A DNA stretch of 64,000 nucleotides, taken from positions 225,909,442 through 225,973,441 of the forward strand of contig CM035406.1 of the NCBI GenBank assembly GCA_020310875.1, in the 5' to 3' direction. This document shows positions 10,734-21,279 of the stretch, one piece after another; the stretch's first letter is position 1, and each line of letters begins with the position of its first letter. Below the pieces are notes generated by a model. The model had not been told where the DNA came from, did not search any database, and saw only the letters and a list, made by a program, of their open reading frames with translations. Position numbers and translations under genes: made by a program. The stretch comes from Ceratopteris richardii. Its lineage: Eukaryota > Streptophyta > Polypodiopsida > Polypodiales > Pteridaceae.

Positions 10734-11756
10734 TGATGGAGAGTGTTAATCTCCAAAAGAACAACCTATTCTTGTGATTAGAACACCTCTATACCAAGAA
10801 TAAGTCAAAACCTTTCACACATTTAAAAGATCAATTACTAGCTATCAAGAAATTAACAATTCTGTGAAGAGGATGATACACAGAAAAGTCTGCTGCAGTA
10901 TTTCTTCACATTGACCTATCAACTCTGTAAAGTTTTTGATGAAACTTTGTACGAATCATCTCCTAGAGATTGCGCATCTATTCCAAGTTAAATCTCTTCA
11001 AAAGATTAAGTGTAGCTTGAGAAATCAACTTCTCAAGTTACCTATGTCAGAAACTGTACTTCTGAGAAGTCGATTCAGACACCCCTAACTTCTTAACTTT
11101 GATTCTCACAATATCTAACCCGTTTTGCCAAATGCTTTTAGCCACGAGTAGATCACCTTCCAACTTAAAGATTAAGTGCTTGCTTGCACAAAACTTTAAA
11201 CTATGGAGTGAGCACTGACCAAAAAATTAAACACGAAATTTGCGCCTGTTTCAGAGAACTGTAGACATTCAACACATATGAATGTTCCTACTCACAATTC
11301 TCCTAGCCTGTTTACAATTGGACTCTGAAATTCAGATCACAGGCTCATTAACTAACAACTTAGATATCCTCAAAAGGATTTCACAAATGATCAAACACAG
11401 AAGGAGCAGACACGAAAAGATCGGGCGCAATATTTCTTCATTAACTCAGAAAATTACAACTGAGTGATGAGAGCTAACACAAACTCACTTTCCTCTATCT
11501 CTTGACTTCTATCTAATGTCACATATGCTCTCATTTGCTCTCATACATGCCCCGACTTTTCTCAAGGTATTTATAGAAAATTTATACATAATTCTTACTG
11601 AACAAAAGATCTAAGTCATCTATGACTATGCTAATGTACATATGTGTACACTTCTCTTGTCCTCTGATTGTGATCTTCTTCCACACTTTAGGAATTGATT
11701 CTTTCTTCATCATTTGATCTTCCAAGCCTTCAATTGGTGATTGGTATGCACCAACA
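10734..11756 (-). repeat. 3' LTR of the young Copia
   Basis: Identical to 16,159-17,181 except at 11,228. It begins TGATGGAGAG and ends CACCAACA on the plus strand. The minus-strand TATA box lies at 11,568-11,575. Confidence 0.97.
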
Positions 11757-11768
11757 GCTCCCCCTCAA
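11757..11768 (-). other. polypurine tract
   Basis: Minus-strand TTGAGGGGGAGC directly precedes the 3' LTR (which starts TGTTGG on that strand). This is the plus-strand DNA primer site for reverse transcription. Confidence 0.9.
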
Positions 11769-14700
11769 TCATCAATTGAGGTCTTCTCTGTCTTCTTGAT
11801 ACTTGCCATGTCTTTGAACCTTTGTAACTTAGGTCCATCCAAACTCTTTGTCATCATATCTGCCACTTGTTTTTTTGTTGGAGTGTACATCACTTCAATC
11901 TCTTTATCAAGTACCTTTTCCCTCAAGAAATGATACTGAATCTCTATATGCTTAGTCCTGGCATGAAAAACAGGGTTAGCTGCCAAATACAAAGAACTCA
12001 TGTTGTCTCCAAAAATTATTGGAGTACTATGATCAATCTCAAAACTTTTCATCAATGTCTTCAACCATATGACTTCTTTTGCAGCTTCTACCATTCCCTT
12101 ATACTCAGCTTCTGTGGATGATAAAGCAACTGTATGTTGCTTCTTTGAACACCAAGACACTAACTTGTCTCCAACATAACATAGATATCCATGGGTAGAC
12201 CTTCTATCATCTGAGTCACCTGCCCAATCTGCATCACTAAACACTTTGATTCTTGTGTCAGAAGTGTAACCATAATACAAACCTTCACTTAGGGTTCCCT
12301 TAATATATCTGAGTACCCTTTGGGCTGCAATCCAATGAGTCTTCTTTGGACAATGCATGAATTGTGACAACACACCTACTGCATATGATAGATCTGGCCT
12401 TGTCAAGGTAGCATAGATTAGACTACCTACCAAACTCTGATATTTCTTCATGTCATTGAACTCTTCACCTCCATACCTGCTTAATTTATGATTTACCTCC
12501 AATGGTGTAGTTGAGGTCCTGCAATCTTCCATGTTAAACTTAACTAGAAGATTCTTCAAGTATCTCTCTTGTGAAACATATACTCCATGTTGAGTATACA
12601 CAATCTGCATTCCTAGAAAATAAGATAAGTTTCCCAAATCACTTATCTTAAACTCCTTCTCTATTTGCTTCTTGAGTTCATTGATTCCTTGAGCATCTGT
12701 TCCTGTAACAATAATATCATCAACATAAATGCACATGTAAATATATCCATTTTCACTTGCCTTCACTAGCAAGCTACTATCTGCCTTTGATGCTTGAAAA
12801 CCACATTCATTCAAGAACTTGACCAATCTGTAATTCCAAGCTCTTGGGGCTTGCTTTAACCCATATAAAGCTCTCTTGAGCTTACACACATAATCTGATC
12901 CAATTGATTCCATGAAGCCTTCTGGTTGCTCCATATATACTTCATCTGCAATGTAACCATTAAGAAAAGCATTTTTCACATCCAATTGTGACAATTTCCA
13001 TCCCTTGCAAGTAGCAATAGCAATCAATGTCCTAATTGTGGACATCTTAGCAACAGGACTAAAGGTCTCATCATAATCTACCCTATAAGTTTGGGCATAA
13101 CCTTTAACCACTAGTCTAGCCTTATATCTAGACACCTTACCATTTGCAAACCTCTTTGTTTTATATACCCACTTGCATCTAATGACCTTCTGATTCTTTG
13201 GTCTTGGTACTAATTCCCAAGTTCCATTTTCAAGTAGAGCATCATACTCTTCTTGCATTGCCTTCTCCCAATTCTGTTTACCTTTGGCTTCTTCATAAGT
13301 AGTTGGATCTTCTTCTGTTTTCACAATGTAAGCATAATCTCTTGTTGTTAGGAAAGATGTATCATAGCTATACCTTATAGGCTCTTTCCTTTCTCTTGTA
13401 GATCTCCTGATTTCTGCACTTCTTGAAGTTTCAGCCTCATTTGATTCTGGATCAAATCTTGGCCCTTCTTCTTCATGATCCTGCACTCTACATCTAGAGT
13501 CAACTTCATCAACAATTTCTTCACAAACTTTTACCTTTGCCTTTCCTTTTCTTTGAACTTCTTCAACACCTGTATACTCATTTGGTGATCCTGAATACCA
13601 CACATTTTGCTCATCAAATGTCACATCTTTAGTAACAAGAAATTGCTTTGTGGATGGACTCCACAACCTGTAACCCATTTGTCTATCATCATATCCAATA
13701 AACACATACTTCTCTGCTTTTGGTTCTAGCTTATGTCTTAATTGTGAAGGAACATAAGCATATGCAATACATCCAAATACTTTACAATGATCAAGACTAG
13801 GCTTCTTACCCCACCATGCTTCATAAGGGGTTCCTCCATCCAAAGCTTTGCAAGGCAACCTATTCACAAGGTATGTTGCAGTATTAATGGCTTCTGCCCA
13901 TAAGTAATTTGGACAATTCTTTTCCTTCATCATGGCTCTTGCAAATTCTACAAGAGTCCTATTCCTCCTTTCTGCTACTCCATTTTGTTGAGGGGAGTAC
14001 CTGCAAGTCACTTCTCTTTTGATACCTGCATTCCACAAATAATCATCAAACTCTTTTGAGAAATACTCTCCTCCTCCATCTGATCTTAACCTCTTTAGCT
14101 TTTGTCCTGTGATCCTTTCTGCATAAGCATGGAAATGTTTGAATGTCTTGAAGACTTCTGATTTGTCCTTGATTACATACAAAGTAATCCACCTGGTTGC
14201 ATCATCAACAAACAACACATAATATCTGGATCCATTTATGCTATAGTCCCTTGAGGGACCCCATACATCTGTATGAACCAATTCAAGCATGTTTGAATAC
14301 TTGTACCCTGATTTGTTATAAGAACTTTTATGTGCTTTACCTAATTGACAAGCTTCACACTTGTACACCATATGTTGCCCTTCAATGTTTGGCAATCCAA
14401 GCACCACCTGATTCTTTGACATCTCCTTTATAGCTCTCTCATTGAAATGACCTAGCCTTTTATGCCATAGGTCTAATTCAGATACCTTTTGACCTCCATA
14501 GGTAAACAATGCATGTCCCACATTACCTTGGACTTTGAGAGTGAACAATCTTCCTTCCTTTTTACCTGCAATTATGGTTCTATATCCCTGATTTGGATCT
14601 TGTACATAGACACCATCATTTGTAAATCTTACCTCATATCCTTTCTCCACAATTTGCCCTACACTTATCAAATTTTTAGGAATAGTAGGGACATAAAGTA

Positions 14701-15967
14701 CCTTGCTCAGAAGTGTACTTCCACTCTTTGTCTTCACTGATCCAATGCTCTCCACTTTATGTTTGGTATTGTCACCTGTTTGAACTGTATGTCCATTCAT
14801 CCTTGCTTCCATATCAGTCATCAAGGATAGATTCCCACTCAGATGATTGCTGCACCCTGAGTCAATATAAAACACTCTTTGATCTTCTCCCATTGATTCA
14901 TGAGTTGCATTCAGGATAAGAGTCATGTCATCCTTCTGATCTGATGCATAATTATAATAATTATTGTTGTAGGACTGAGATTGGAAGTTTCTTCCACCTC
15001 CTCTACCATATGATGTCCTACCACCTCTTCCTCTGAAATTGCCTCTTTGGTTTCTGCCTCCTCTACCTCTTTGACTATAACTCTGATTGTTGTATCCTCC
15101 ACTTTGATTATTATACCAACAATCATTTGCCAAATGATTTGTTCTGCCACAAATCCAACAAGCTTTAGCATTATCTTTGTTCTTACCTCCTCTTCCTTTA
15201 CCTCTGAAATTTGTCTTCCCTTTTGTGAAATTGGCTTGATTTGAATTCCCTTCATCATCATTTGATTGCTTTCCCTTGCCATTCTTTTTCTTGTCTTTGG
15301 AGTACATAGCTTGACTTGTACTTCTATCATTGTCTCCTTTAAGATCCTGCTCAAAGGTTAGCATGTGTCCTAGCAATTGATTAAGGTCAGGAGTAAAGTG
15401 ATCAAGTGACAACTCTATGGACAAGATAAAAGGCTTCCACTTCTCATCACCTCTTAGACCTGTAAGTATTTGTCTTACCAACTTTTCTTCTTCAATATCT
15501 TCATCCACTGCTCCCAAGCTATCTGCAATATCTTTCATTCTTGCCACATAATCTGAAATTGATTGTGAGCTCTTCTTCTTGAAGGTTGTGAACTCAGCCC
15601 ATAGTGAAGACTTCCTTGACTTAGTTGTATTTTGGAAATGCTCTTCCAAGGCATTCCAAACATCTGTAGCACTTTCTAAACCTCTGATGTGAGGTAGAAG
15701 GTAATCATTTACAGCCATGTAGATGATACTCCTTGCTTGAGCATCCTTTCTCATCCAAGTCTTCAACATTGCAAGTTCTTCCCTAGTAGGAATACTTGGA
15801 TCTGCAAATTCTGGTTTTTCTTCATCTCCTGTAATAAATGATATAAGATCTTTGCTCATGAGGTGTGCTTCCATCCTCATGGACCATGCTGGATAGTTCT
15901 CCCTATCTAGCTTATCAATCTGCAAGCTTTCTCCCATCTTGTATCCACCTGTGTATTGAAACTTCAA
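11765..15967 (-). CDS. Copia gag-pol polyprotein, intact (1,400 residues)
   Basis: One frame encodes the whole Copia set. Gag spans residues 1-260, with zinc knuckle CWICGRTNHLANDC at 270-283 in Gly/Arg-rich surroundings. Protease active site is YIDSGC (Asp369). Integrase zinc-binding His502, His507, Cys537 and Cys540 are followed by catalytic Asp567, Asp630 and Glu666 (35 residues between the last two). RT carries QLDVKNAF (Asp996) and YVDD (1081-1084). RNase H carries FSDADWAG (Asp1245), STEAEY (Glu1286) and Asp1321. The domain order PR-IN-RT-RH defines Ty1/Copia. No stop or frameshift interrupts it. The first Met gives 1,400 residues; Met11 (MGESLQIDKL) resembles the usual start in related elements and may be the real one. 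The leader between PBS and start is about 180 nt. Within the cell the protein builds virus-like particles, copies the RNA and integrates the cDNA. Confidence 0.97.
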   Translation of the reverse strand: MKFQYTGGYKMGESLQIDKLDRENYPAWSMRMEAHLMSKDLISFITGDEEKPEFADPSIPTREELAMLKTWMRKDAQARSIIYMAVNDYLLPHIRGLESATDVWNALEEHFQNTTKSRKSSLWAEFTTFKKKSSQSISDYVARMKDIADSLGAVDEDIEEEKLVRQILTGLRGDEKWKPFILSIELSLDHFTPDLNQLLGHMLTFEQDLKGDNDRSTSQAMYSKDKKKNGKGKQSNDDEGNSNQANFTKGKTNFRGKGRGGKNKDNAKACWICGRTNHLANDCWYNNQSGGYNNQSYSQRGRGGRNQRGNFRGRGGRTSYGRGGGRNFQSQSYNNNYYNYASDQKDDMTLILNATHESMGEDQRVFYIDSGCSNHLSGNLSLMTDMEARMNGHTVQTGDNTKHKVESIGSVKTKSGSTLLSKVLYVPTIPKNLISVGQIVEKGYEVRFTNDGVYVQDPNQGYRTIIAGKKEGRLFTLKVQGNVGHALFTYGGQKVSELDLWHKRLGHFNERAIKEMSKNQVVLGLPNIEGQHMVYKCEACQLGKAHKSSYNKSGYKYSNMLELVHTDVWGPSRDYSINGSRYYVLFVDDATRWITLYVIKDKSEVFKTFKHFHAYAERITGQKLKRLRSDGGGEYFSKEFDDYLWNAGIKREVTCRYSPQQNGVAERRNRTLVEFARAMMKEKNCPNYLWAEAINTATYLVNRLPCKALDGGTPYEAWWGKKPSLDHCKVFGCIAYAYVPSQLRHKLEPKAEKYVFIGYDDRQMGYRLWSPSTKQFLVTKDVTFDEQNVWYSGSPNEYTGVEEVQRKGKAKVKVCEEIVDEVDSRCRVQDHEEEGPRFDPESNEAETSRSAEIRRSTRERKEPIRYSYDTSFLTTRDYAYIVKTEEDPTTYEEAKGKQNWEKAMQEEYDALLENGTWELVPRPKNQKVIRCKWVYKTKRFANGKVSRYKARLVVKGYAQTYRVDYDETFSPVAKMSTIRTLIAIATCKGWKLSQLDVKNAFLNGYIADEVYMEQPEGFMESIGSDYVCKLKRALYGLKQAPRAWNYRLVKFLNECGFQASKADSSLLVKASENGYIYMCIYVDDIIVTGTDAQGINELKKQIEKEFKISDLGNLSYFLGMQIVYTQHGVYVSQERYLKNLLVKFNMEDCRTSTTPLEVNHKLSRYGGEEFNDMKKYQSLVGSLIYATLTRPDLSYAVGVLSQFMHCPKKTHWIAAQRVLRYIKGTLSEGLYYGYTSDTRIKVFSDADWAGDSDDRRSTHGYLCYVGDKLVSWCSKKQHTVALSSTEAEYKGMVEAAKEVIWLKTLMKSFEIDHSTPIIFGDNMSSLYLAANPVFHARTKHIEIQYHFLREKVLDKEIEVMYTPTKKQVADMMTKSLDGPKLQRFKDMASIKKTEKTSIDD

Positions 15968-16145
15968 GCTTTACAAACAATGTATATACCTTTACTTCGA
16001 ATTGAACTCCTTTTGCCTTTCTTGATGTCAATTTGTCTTCTCCCAAGCTTTGACTCCAAGCTTTCACTTCTTGATCCTTCAAGTGTTGAATTTCTTGAAT
16101 CTGCAGCAGTCGAAATCCTCCTTTTCTTCAAAATTGATGTCTCCT

Positions 16146-16157
16146 GCTCTGATACCA
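16146..16157 (-). other. primer-binding site for initiator tRNA-Met
   Basis: Minus-strand TGGTATCAGAGC, complementary to the 3' end of plant initiator tRNA-Met, one base inside the 5' LTR (spacer C at 16,158). Confidence 0.95.
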
Positions 16158-16158
16158 C

Positions 16159-17181
16159 TGATGGAGAGTGTTAATCTCCAAAAGAACAACCTATTCTTGT
16201 GATTAGAACACCTCTATACCAAGAATAAGTCAAAACCTTTCACACATTTAAAAGATCAATTACTAGCTATCAAGAAATTAACAATTCTGTGAAGAGGATG
16301 ATACACAGAAAAGTCTGCTGCAGTATTTCTTCACATTGACCTATCAACTCTGTAAAGTTTTTGATGAAACTTTGTACGAATCATCTCCTAGAGATTGCGC
16401 ATCTATTCCAAGTTAAATCTCTTCAAAAGATTAAGTGTAGCTTGAGAAATCAACTTCTCAAGTTACCTATGTCAGAAACTGTACTTCTGAGAAGTCGATT
16501 CAGACACCCCTAACTTCTTAACTTTGATTCTCACAATATCTAACCCGTTTTGCCAAATGCTTTTAGCCACGAGTAGATCACCTTCCAACTTAAAGATTAA
16601 GTGCTTGCTTGCACAAAACTTTAAACTATGGAGTGAGCACTGACCAAAAAATGAAACACGAAATTTGCGCCTGTTTCAGAGAACTGTAGACATTCAACAC
16701 ATATGAATGTTCCTACTCACAATTCTCCTAGCCTGTTTACAATTGGACTCTGAAATTCAGATCACAGGCTCATTAACTAACAACTTAGATATCCTCAAAA
16801 GGATTTCACAAATGATCAAACACAGAAGGAGCAGACACGAAAAGATCGGGCGCAATATTTCTTCATTAACTCAGAAAATTACAACTGAGTGATGAGAGCT
16901 AACACAAACTCACTTTCCTCTATCTCTTGACTTCTATCTAATGTCACATATGCTCTCATTTGCTCTCATACATGCCCCGACTTTTCTCAAGGTATTTATA
17001 GAAAATTTATACATAATTCTTACTGAACAAAAGATCTAAGTCATCTATGACTATGCTAATGTACATATGTGTACACTTCTCTTGTCCTCTGATTGTGATC
17101 TTCTTCCACACTTTAGGAATTGATTCTTTCTTCATCATTTGATCTTCCAAGCCTTCAATTGGTGATTGGTATGCACCAACA
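16159..17181 (-). repeat. 5' LTR of the young Copia
   Basis: 1,023 bp, TG...CA, partner of 10,734-11,756. It holds the promoter and RNA start for the element. Confidence 0.97.
16993..17000 (-). promoter_or_regulatory. LTR TATA box
   Basis: Minus-strand CTATAAATACC is a canonical plant TATA box (TATAAATA), in the outer half of the 5' LTR where U3 is expected, upstream of the coding frame on the same strand. The same box is at 11,568-11,575 in the other LTR. Confidence 0.7.
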
Positions 17182-17186
17182 AGCTA
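17182..17186. repeat. target-site duplication, right copy (AGCTA)
   Basis: Matches 10,729-10,733. Confidence 0.95.
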
Positions 17187-18062
17187 GATTCTAGGAAAAG
17201 TAAAACTCTATATAAGCATCATCCCCTCTTTGTTTCTTGAGCTATATGCATTCCAAGAGTTTCCCACTTAGTTTAGTGAAGTCATAAACTCCATCAAGAA
17301 GCCCCCTTCCTTGCTTGCTTACCTCATTTTCTCATGATTTTGCTCCTCTCTATCTAGAGGTGTAGTTAGGCTTTTCCAAATCTGATTGTCGCATATTGCT
17401 GAGCATTGTCTGATCTCCCAGTGTGCTCATTTTCATTGATTTCAAGATTCATTTGGTCTCTCACATAGTTCCCTAAACTCTTCCAAAGTTTCAAGTTATT
17501 TGATTGAGTGAGTTGTGAGAAATCGCCAACTTTGTGAAGGTATATCTCTACACATATGTAGAGAGTGTTCCAAATAGGTAGCTTGTTTTGGAGAGGGTGA
17601 TTCTCCTAGGTGGAATATCTATTTTGGATGCTTTAAATCTTGTTCATATCTCTTACATTCTATTTTAAGTCTTAAAAAGTTTTCTTTAAGTCTATGTACT
17701 GTTGTAGAGAAAATTTCAGAACAATGAGCATATATCATTGCTTATGGACCTAGTGGAGGGTAGCCATCTTCCATTGTTGCATTGGGGTGCTAGAATCATC
17801 ACTCTTCAGCGGTATCTCAGAAATTTTGGAGGCTTGGAAACATTAGTGGGCATCATATTGAAGACTTGAAGCGATCAAGAGAACTCTTGGGAGCACAAGC
17901 AAGACTTATCAAAGAAAGGACACATCGAAAGGGGGCTACATTGATCAAGATGTCAATTAGTCGAAGGTTAGCAAGGGAGAAGCTATCAAAAGTTAATGTC
18001 CAAACCTTCTAAATCATACAAACACTTGAGGAAGAAGCTAGAGAAGCATCTTAGAGCTTAGT
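17187..18062 (+). other. older Copia LTR/leader, right part
   Basis: Continuation of the sequence interrupted at 10,733. It has a TATA-like TATATAAG near 17,210 and a run that could be a decayed tRNA-Met PBS (CGGTATCTCAGA near 17,809). Gag of the older Copia starts at 18,063. LTR limits cannot be set because no second LTR is visible. Confidence 0.4.
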
Positions 18063-18712
18063 ATGGCTGAGTATAATGCACAAATAGAGAAGTTAGAGAA
18101 AGGCAATTATCAACCATGGAAATTTAGAGTTAGCAACTACCTTATGGGCAAAGGACTCTTGGGATTAGTGAGCGGAACGGAGCCAATGCCTCATGTACAT
18201 GATCCACCACTTACAGGGAATTTCAAGGCATTTAATTATTGGATTTAAAGGGATAGAAGATTCATATTCATTCTATCCCAACACATAAGCAATAACATGA
18301 TAGGGCATATACAAGACTTGGACACATCCAAGAAGGTTTGGGAGACATTGGAGAGATTGTACTCTTCATCGACCAAGGCAAGGAAAATTCAGCTCAATAA
18401 TGAGAAATAATATTAGGAAAGCACAAATTAATAACATAAATGACTACATTTTGAAGGTTAAGGAGCTTGCAGATGCCCTAGGCTCATTTGGGAGCCCAAT
18501 CTAAGATGAGGATCTTGTCGTGCACACTCTCAACGGCTTGAGAGAGGATGAAAGGTGGAAAGCATTCACCACATCAGTTTATTCAAGGGATTCCCTACTA
18601 GAATTTGATCATTTAGTCACATTGATGGTGACCAAGGAGATGAACGAAGGAGGTTCACAATCAAAGGGTAGCGAAGTCCAAGTTTTCCATGTAGGTAGAG
18701 GCAAATGAAAAA
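18063..18712 (+). pseudogene. older Copia gag, broken
   Basis: MAEYNAQIEKLEKGNYQPWK begins a Copia gag (the YQPWKFRVSNYL block is diagnostic) with stop at 18,246. It continues through ETLERLYSS-like sequence and NGLREDERWKAFTTSV at 18,525-18,570. At least one frameshift near 18,400 and several stops break it. Confidence 0.8.
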
Positions 18713-18759
18713 CACAAAACTCCCAAGGTAGACTAAGATGAAGGTCAAACTCAAGCTCA

Positions 18760-19531
18760 AGCAACCAAGAAGGCTCCAACCAAAGCTATGGATCGAGGAA
18801 GAGAAAGGAGTAGAGGACGATCACATGGAAGAGAAGCATATAATGGAGAAAGCAACAATTATGGAAAATCGGGCCATTGTGCAATAGATTGTTGGTCCAA
18901 GGGAGGAGACAATCAAGGATACAAAAGGAACCAAGGTAATTATGCTAATACTTCAGCACATTTAGAAGATGAGAACTTTCTTATGATGTATGATTCAAGG
19001 GAAAGAGTCAATTCAGATTTTACATGGTACATTGATAGTGGTTGTAGCCACCATATGAGTTGCAATAAAGATGTTTTCTTTAATTTACACTCACCCATCA
19101 CTCATGGACATGAAGAGAAAGAGGATGACACTGAGCACAAGGTTACACATGTGGAAGATTTTGCATTGAATGGATCTCAAAGATCCAAGGTGTTGAAGGA
19201 TGTGTTGCATGTGCAAACCATCACAAAGAAGTTGGTTTTGGCAGGTCAAATTGTTGAAAGAGGTTATGAGGTGAGGTTCAATGATCAAGGATGTTTTTTT
19301 GAAGACCCCATGCAAGACCACAAGCTCATAGAAAAAGGAAAGAAGCAACAAAGACTCTTTGCCATGGAGGTAAAGCCATCAACCCCTCACACTGTCTACT
19401 TGTCAGTTGGAAATAAAGAGATAGCACAAATTGACTTATGGCATAAAAGAATTGGACATATAAACTTACAAAGGATGAAGCACATGCAAAGGAAGGGCTT
19501 GGTGAGTGGTCTACCTGATCTTACATCTTAG
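18760..19531 (+). pseudogene. older Copia zinc knuckle, protease and GAG-pre-integrase
   Basis: A 247-residue frame from 18,788. NNYGKSGHCAIDCW is a zinc knuckle whose leading Cys is lost. WYIDSGCSHHMSC (near 19,026-19,065) is the protease active site. LWHKRIGHINLQRMK (near 19,435-19,480) is the start of the integrase zinc domain. A stop follows LTS at 19,529. Confidence 0.85.
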
Positions 19532-20327
19532 AATATGCAACCTTTGTGCCATGCTTGTCAATTAGGGAAATAAACCTGATTGCCATTCAAGAAGGGAGCA
19601 TATGTAAGCAATGAAGTGTTGAATCTCATACACACAGATGTATGGGGAACTAGAAGGGAACCATCCATTGGAGGTAATAGATATTTTGTCAAATTTATAG
19701 ATGATCATTCAAGGTTTCTTTGGATGTATTGCATGAAGTCAAAGTTAGAGGTGTTTTAGAGGTTCAGAAACCTTGTGGAGAAGGAAATAGTGAAGTATAT
19801 AAAGACTCTTAGATATGATGGAGGGGGAGAGTATTTTTCAGAATTTTCAAATTTTCTACATGAACATGGCAACAATAGGCAATCCATTTGCAAGTATAAA
19901 CCTCAGCAAAATGGGTGGCAGAGAGGAAGAATATATACATAGCAGAAGTAGCTAGAGCTTTGTGAAATGAAATGAATATTCCAAACTCTCATTGGGCTGA
20001 TGCAACAAATACATCCATATACATTATGAATAGGTATCCAACCTTAGGATTACATGGAGTTAAACTTTATGAAGCTTCGTGTGGTAAGAAACCCAACCTT
20101 TTACATCTCAAAGTATTTGGTTGTATGTGTTATGTTCACATACCTCACGAATTGAGACACAAGTTAGACTCGAAGGAAGATAGGTGTATATTTCTTGGAT
20201 ATTCTTCAGAGAAAAAGGGTTTTAGATGTTATAAACCTTGCAACAAAGAGCTTAAGGTATCTAGGGATGTAAAATCTGATGAGTTACTACCTTGGTGTGG
20301 TAGCAAAGATGTATTAAAGGTTGACAA
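19532..20327 (+). pseudogene. older Copia integrase, broken and truncated
   Basis: Frames read CHACQLGK (zinc Cys pair), HTDVWG (catalytic Asp), FIDDHSRFLW, RYDGGGEYF (second Asp) and KPQQNGW. In the last, a small deletion has removed the expected VAER block with the catalytic Glu. Frame 19,972-20,327 continues with HWADATNTSIYIMNRYPTLG and LKVFGCMCYVHIPHELRHKL. Coding ends abruptly at 20,327, where the LTR of the large Gypsy begins; RT and RNase H are absent from the window. Confidence 0.85.
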
Positions 20328-20501
20328 TGTCGAGGGGTGTGAAAGGAGGCAGTCGCTCATCAGAACAGACTCGCGCTAACCTCACTGTTTGACTACACGC
20401 TGGGTGTTTCTTTGTGTGCTTCAGGATCTAGATTGCATTTTCCAGGTGTGGGGAAGTATTAGCTATAGGTTAAAGCACTATTTAAGTTTAGCCTAAAAAC
20501 T

Positions 20502-20948
20502 CTAAGGTCCGTATGGAAGTGCAGCCCTATATCTAGAACAAGCGTTTTGATATGCTATTAAGATAAGTTCTTCTTTAGTAATACGATTAGAGACTCCCTC
20601 AGCAATAAAATTTTTGAGAATGTCTACCTCTTGTTTGCGGATTGAGTATTTGTTTTAGGGGAAGGTGGAAACAGGATTTCCCTTTCCTCAGATCCTGGGA
20701 AAGAAATTGAACAGAAGGTTACAAATCTAGATTATCTTGAAGCATATGATGAAGAGTATAAGGATTCAACTGCAATATGATCTTTAATTATTTCATTTAC
20801 TTCTAATTCTACGCTATCCTCATCCTCGTTGATTTGAGTAGCACTATACTACAAACAGAGTAGGTAAAAGTGTATCTAGAATAAAAGAGCTATCTATTTC
20901 TTTATTTTTAGTAGCAGACTTACTTCTAGATGCAATATTTTCACACAT
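20502..20948 (-). pseudogene. reading frame inside the LTR, copy 1
   Basis: A 149-codon frame starting MCENIASRSKSATKNKEIDS and ending PYGP-stop, interrupted by three stops. The same frame, also 447 nt from its Met to the stop after PYGP, is in the other LTR at 36,219-36,665. A relative is at 55,814-56,149. Function unknown and no domain recognised. It lies in the element's own orientation and upstream of gag in the 5' LTR. Confidence 0.5.
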
Positions 20949-21279
20949 AAGAAATAAAGTGCAATATAATAATTTTTTGTTAATTGAATTGTATAGTGGA
21001 AATGCTAAAACTTTAGAACCAGAACTAGTCCTATACAAGTGCTTGTAAAAATTTTTAATAGAGATTTTAGAATATATTCCTATACAAAATCTTAATACAT
21101 GATTTTATAATTCAAAGATCATATAATGAAACTAGAATGAGCGGCATAAAGCAGCTCCTATCTCCTAAATCCCATCAAGTTCTCTTTAGTGCTGGTCAAG
21201 ACTTCTTCAAAATCATCTGTAGGAAGAACATTAGGAAAAAAAATCAGTATGTCTTTATCAATATAAAACACTCATTGAT

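Larger units (their letters stand above)
10734..17181 (-). mobile_element. complete young Copia LTR retrotransposon
   Basis: A 6,448-bp element with all hallmarks: 5-bp target duplication AGCTA on both sides, two 1,023-bp LTRs starting TG and ending CA, initiator-tRNA-Met PBS, polypurine tract and one uninterrupted gag-pol frame. By eye the LTRs differ at a single position (T at 11,228, G at 16,653). LTRs are identical when an element inserts, so this copy is very recent. It interrupts older Copia sequence. The only recognisable element in the window with no visible defect. Confidence 0.97.

Noticed and set aside
11282-11467. Identical 61-residue plus-strand frame in both LTRs of the young Copia (also 16,707-16,892)
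   Set aside because: It is antisense to the element and identical only because the LTRs are. No evidence of function.
14923-15354. 143-residue minus-strand frame overlapping the Copia polyprotein
   Set aside because: An out-of-frame shadow of the repetitive Gly/Arg-rich gag region.
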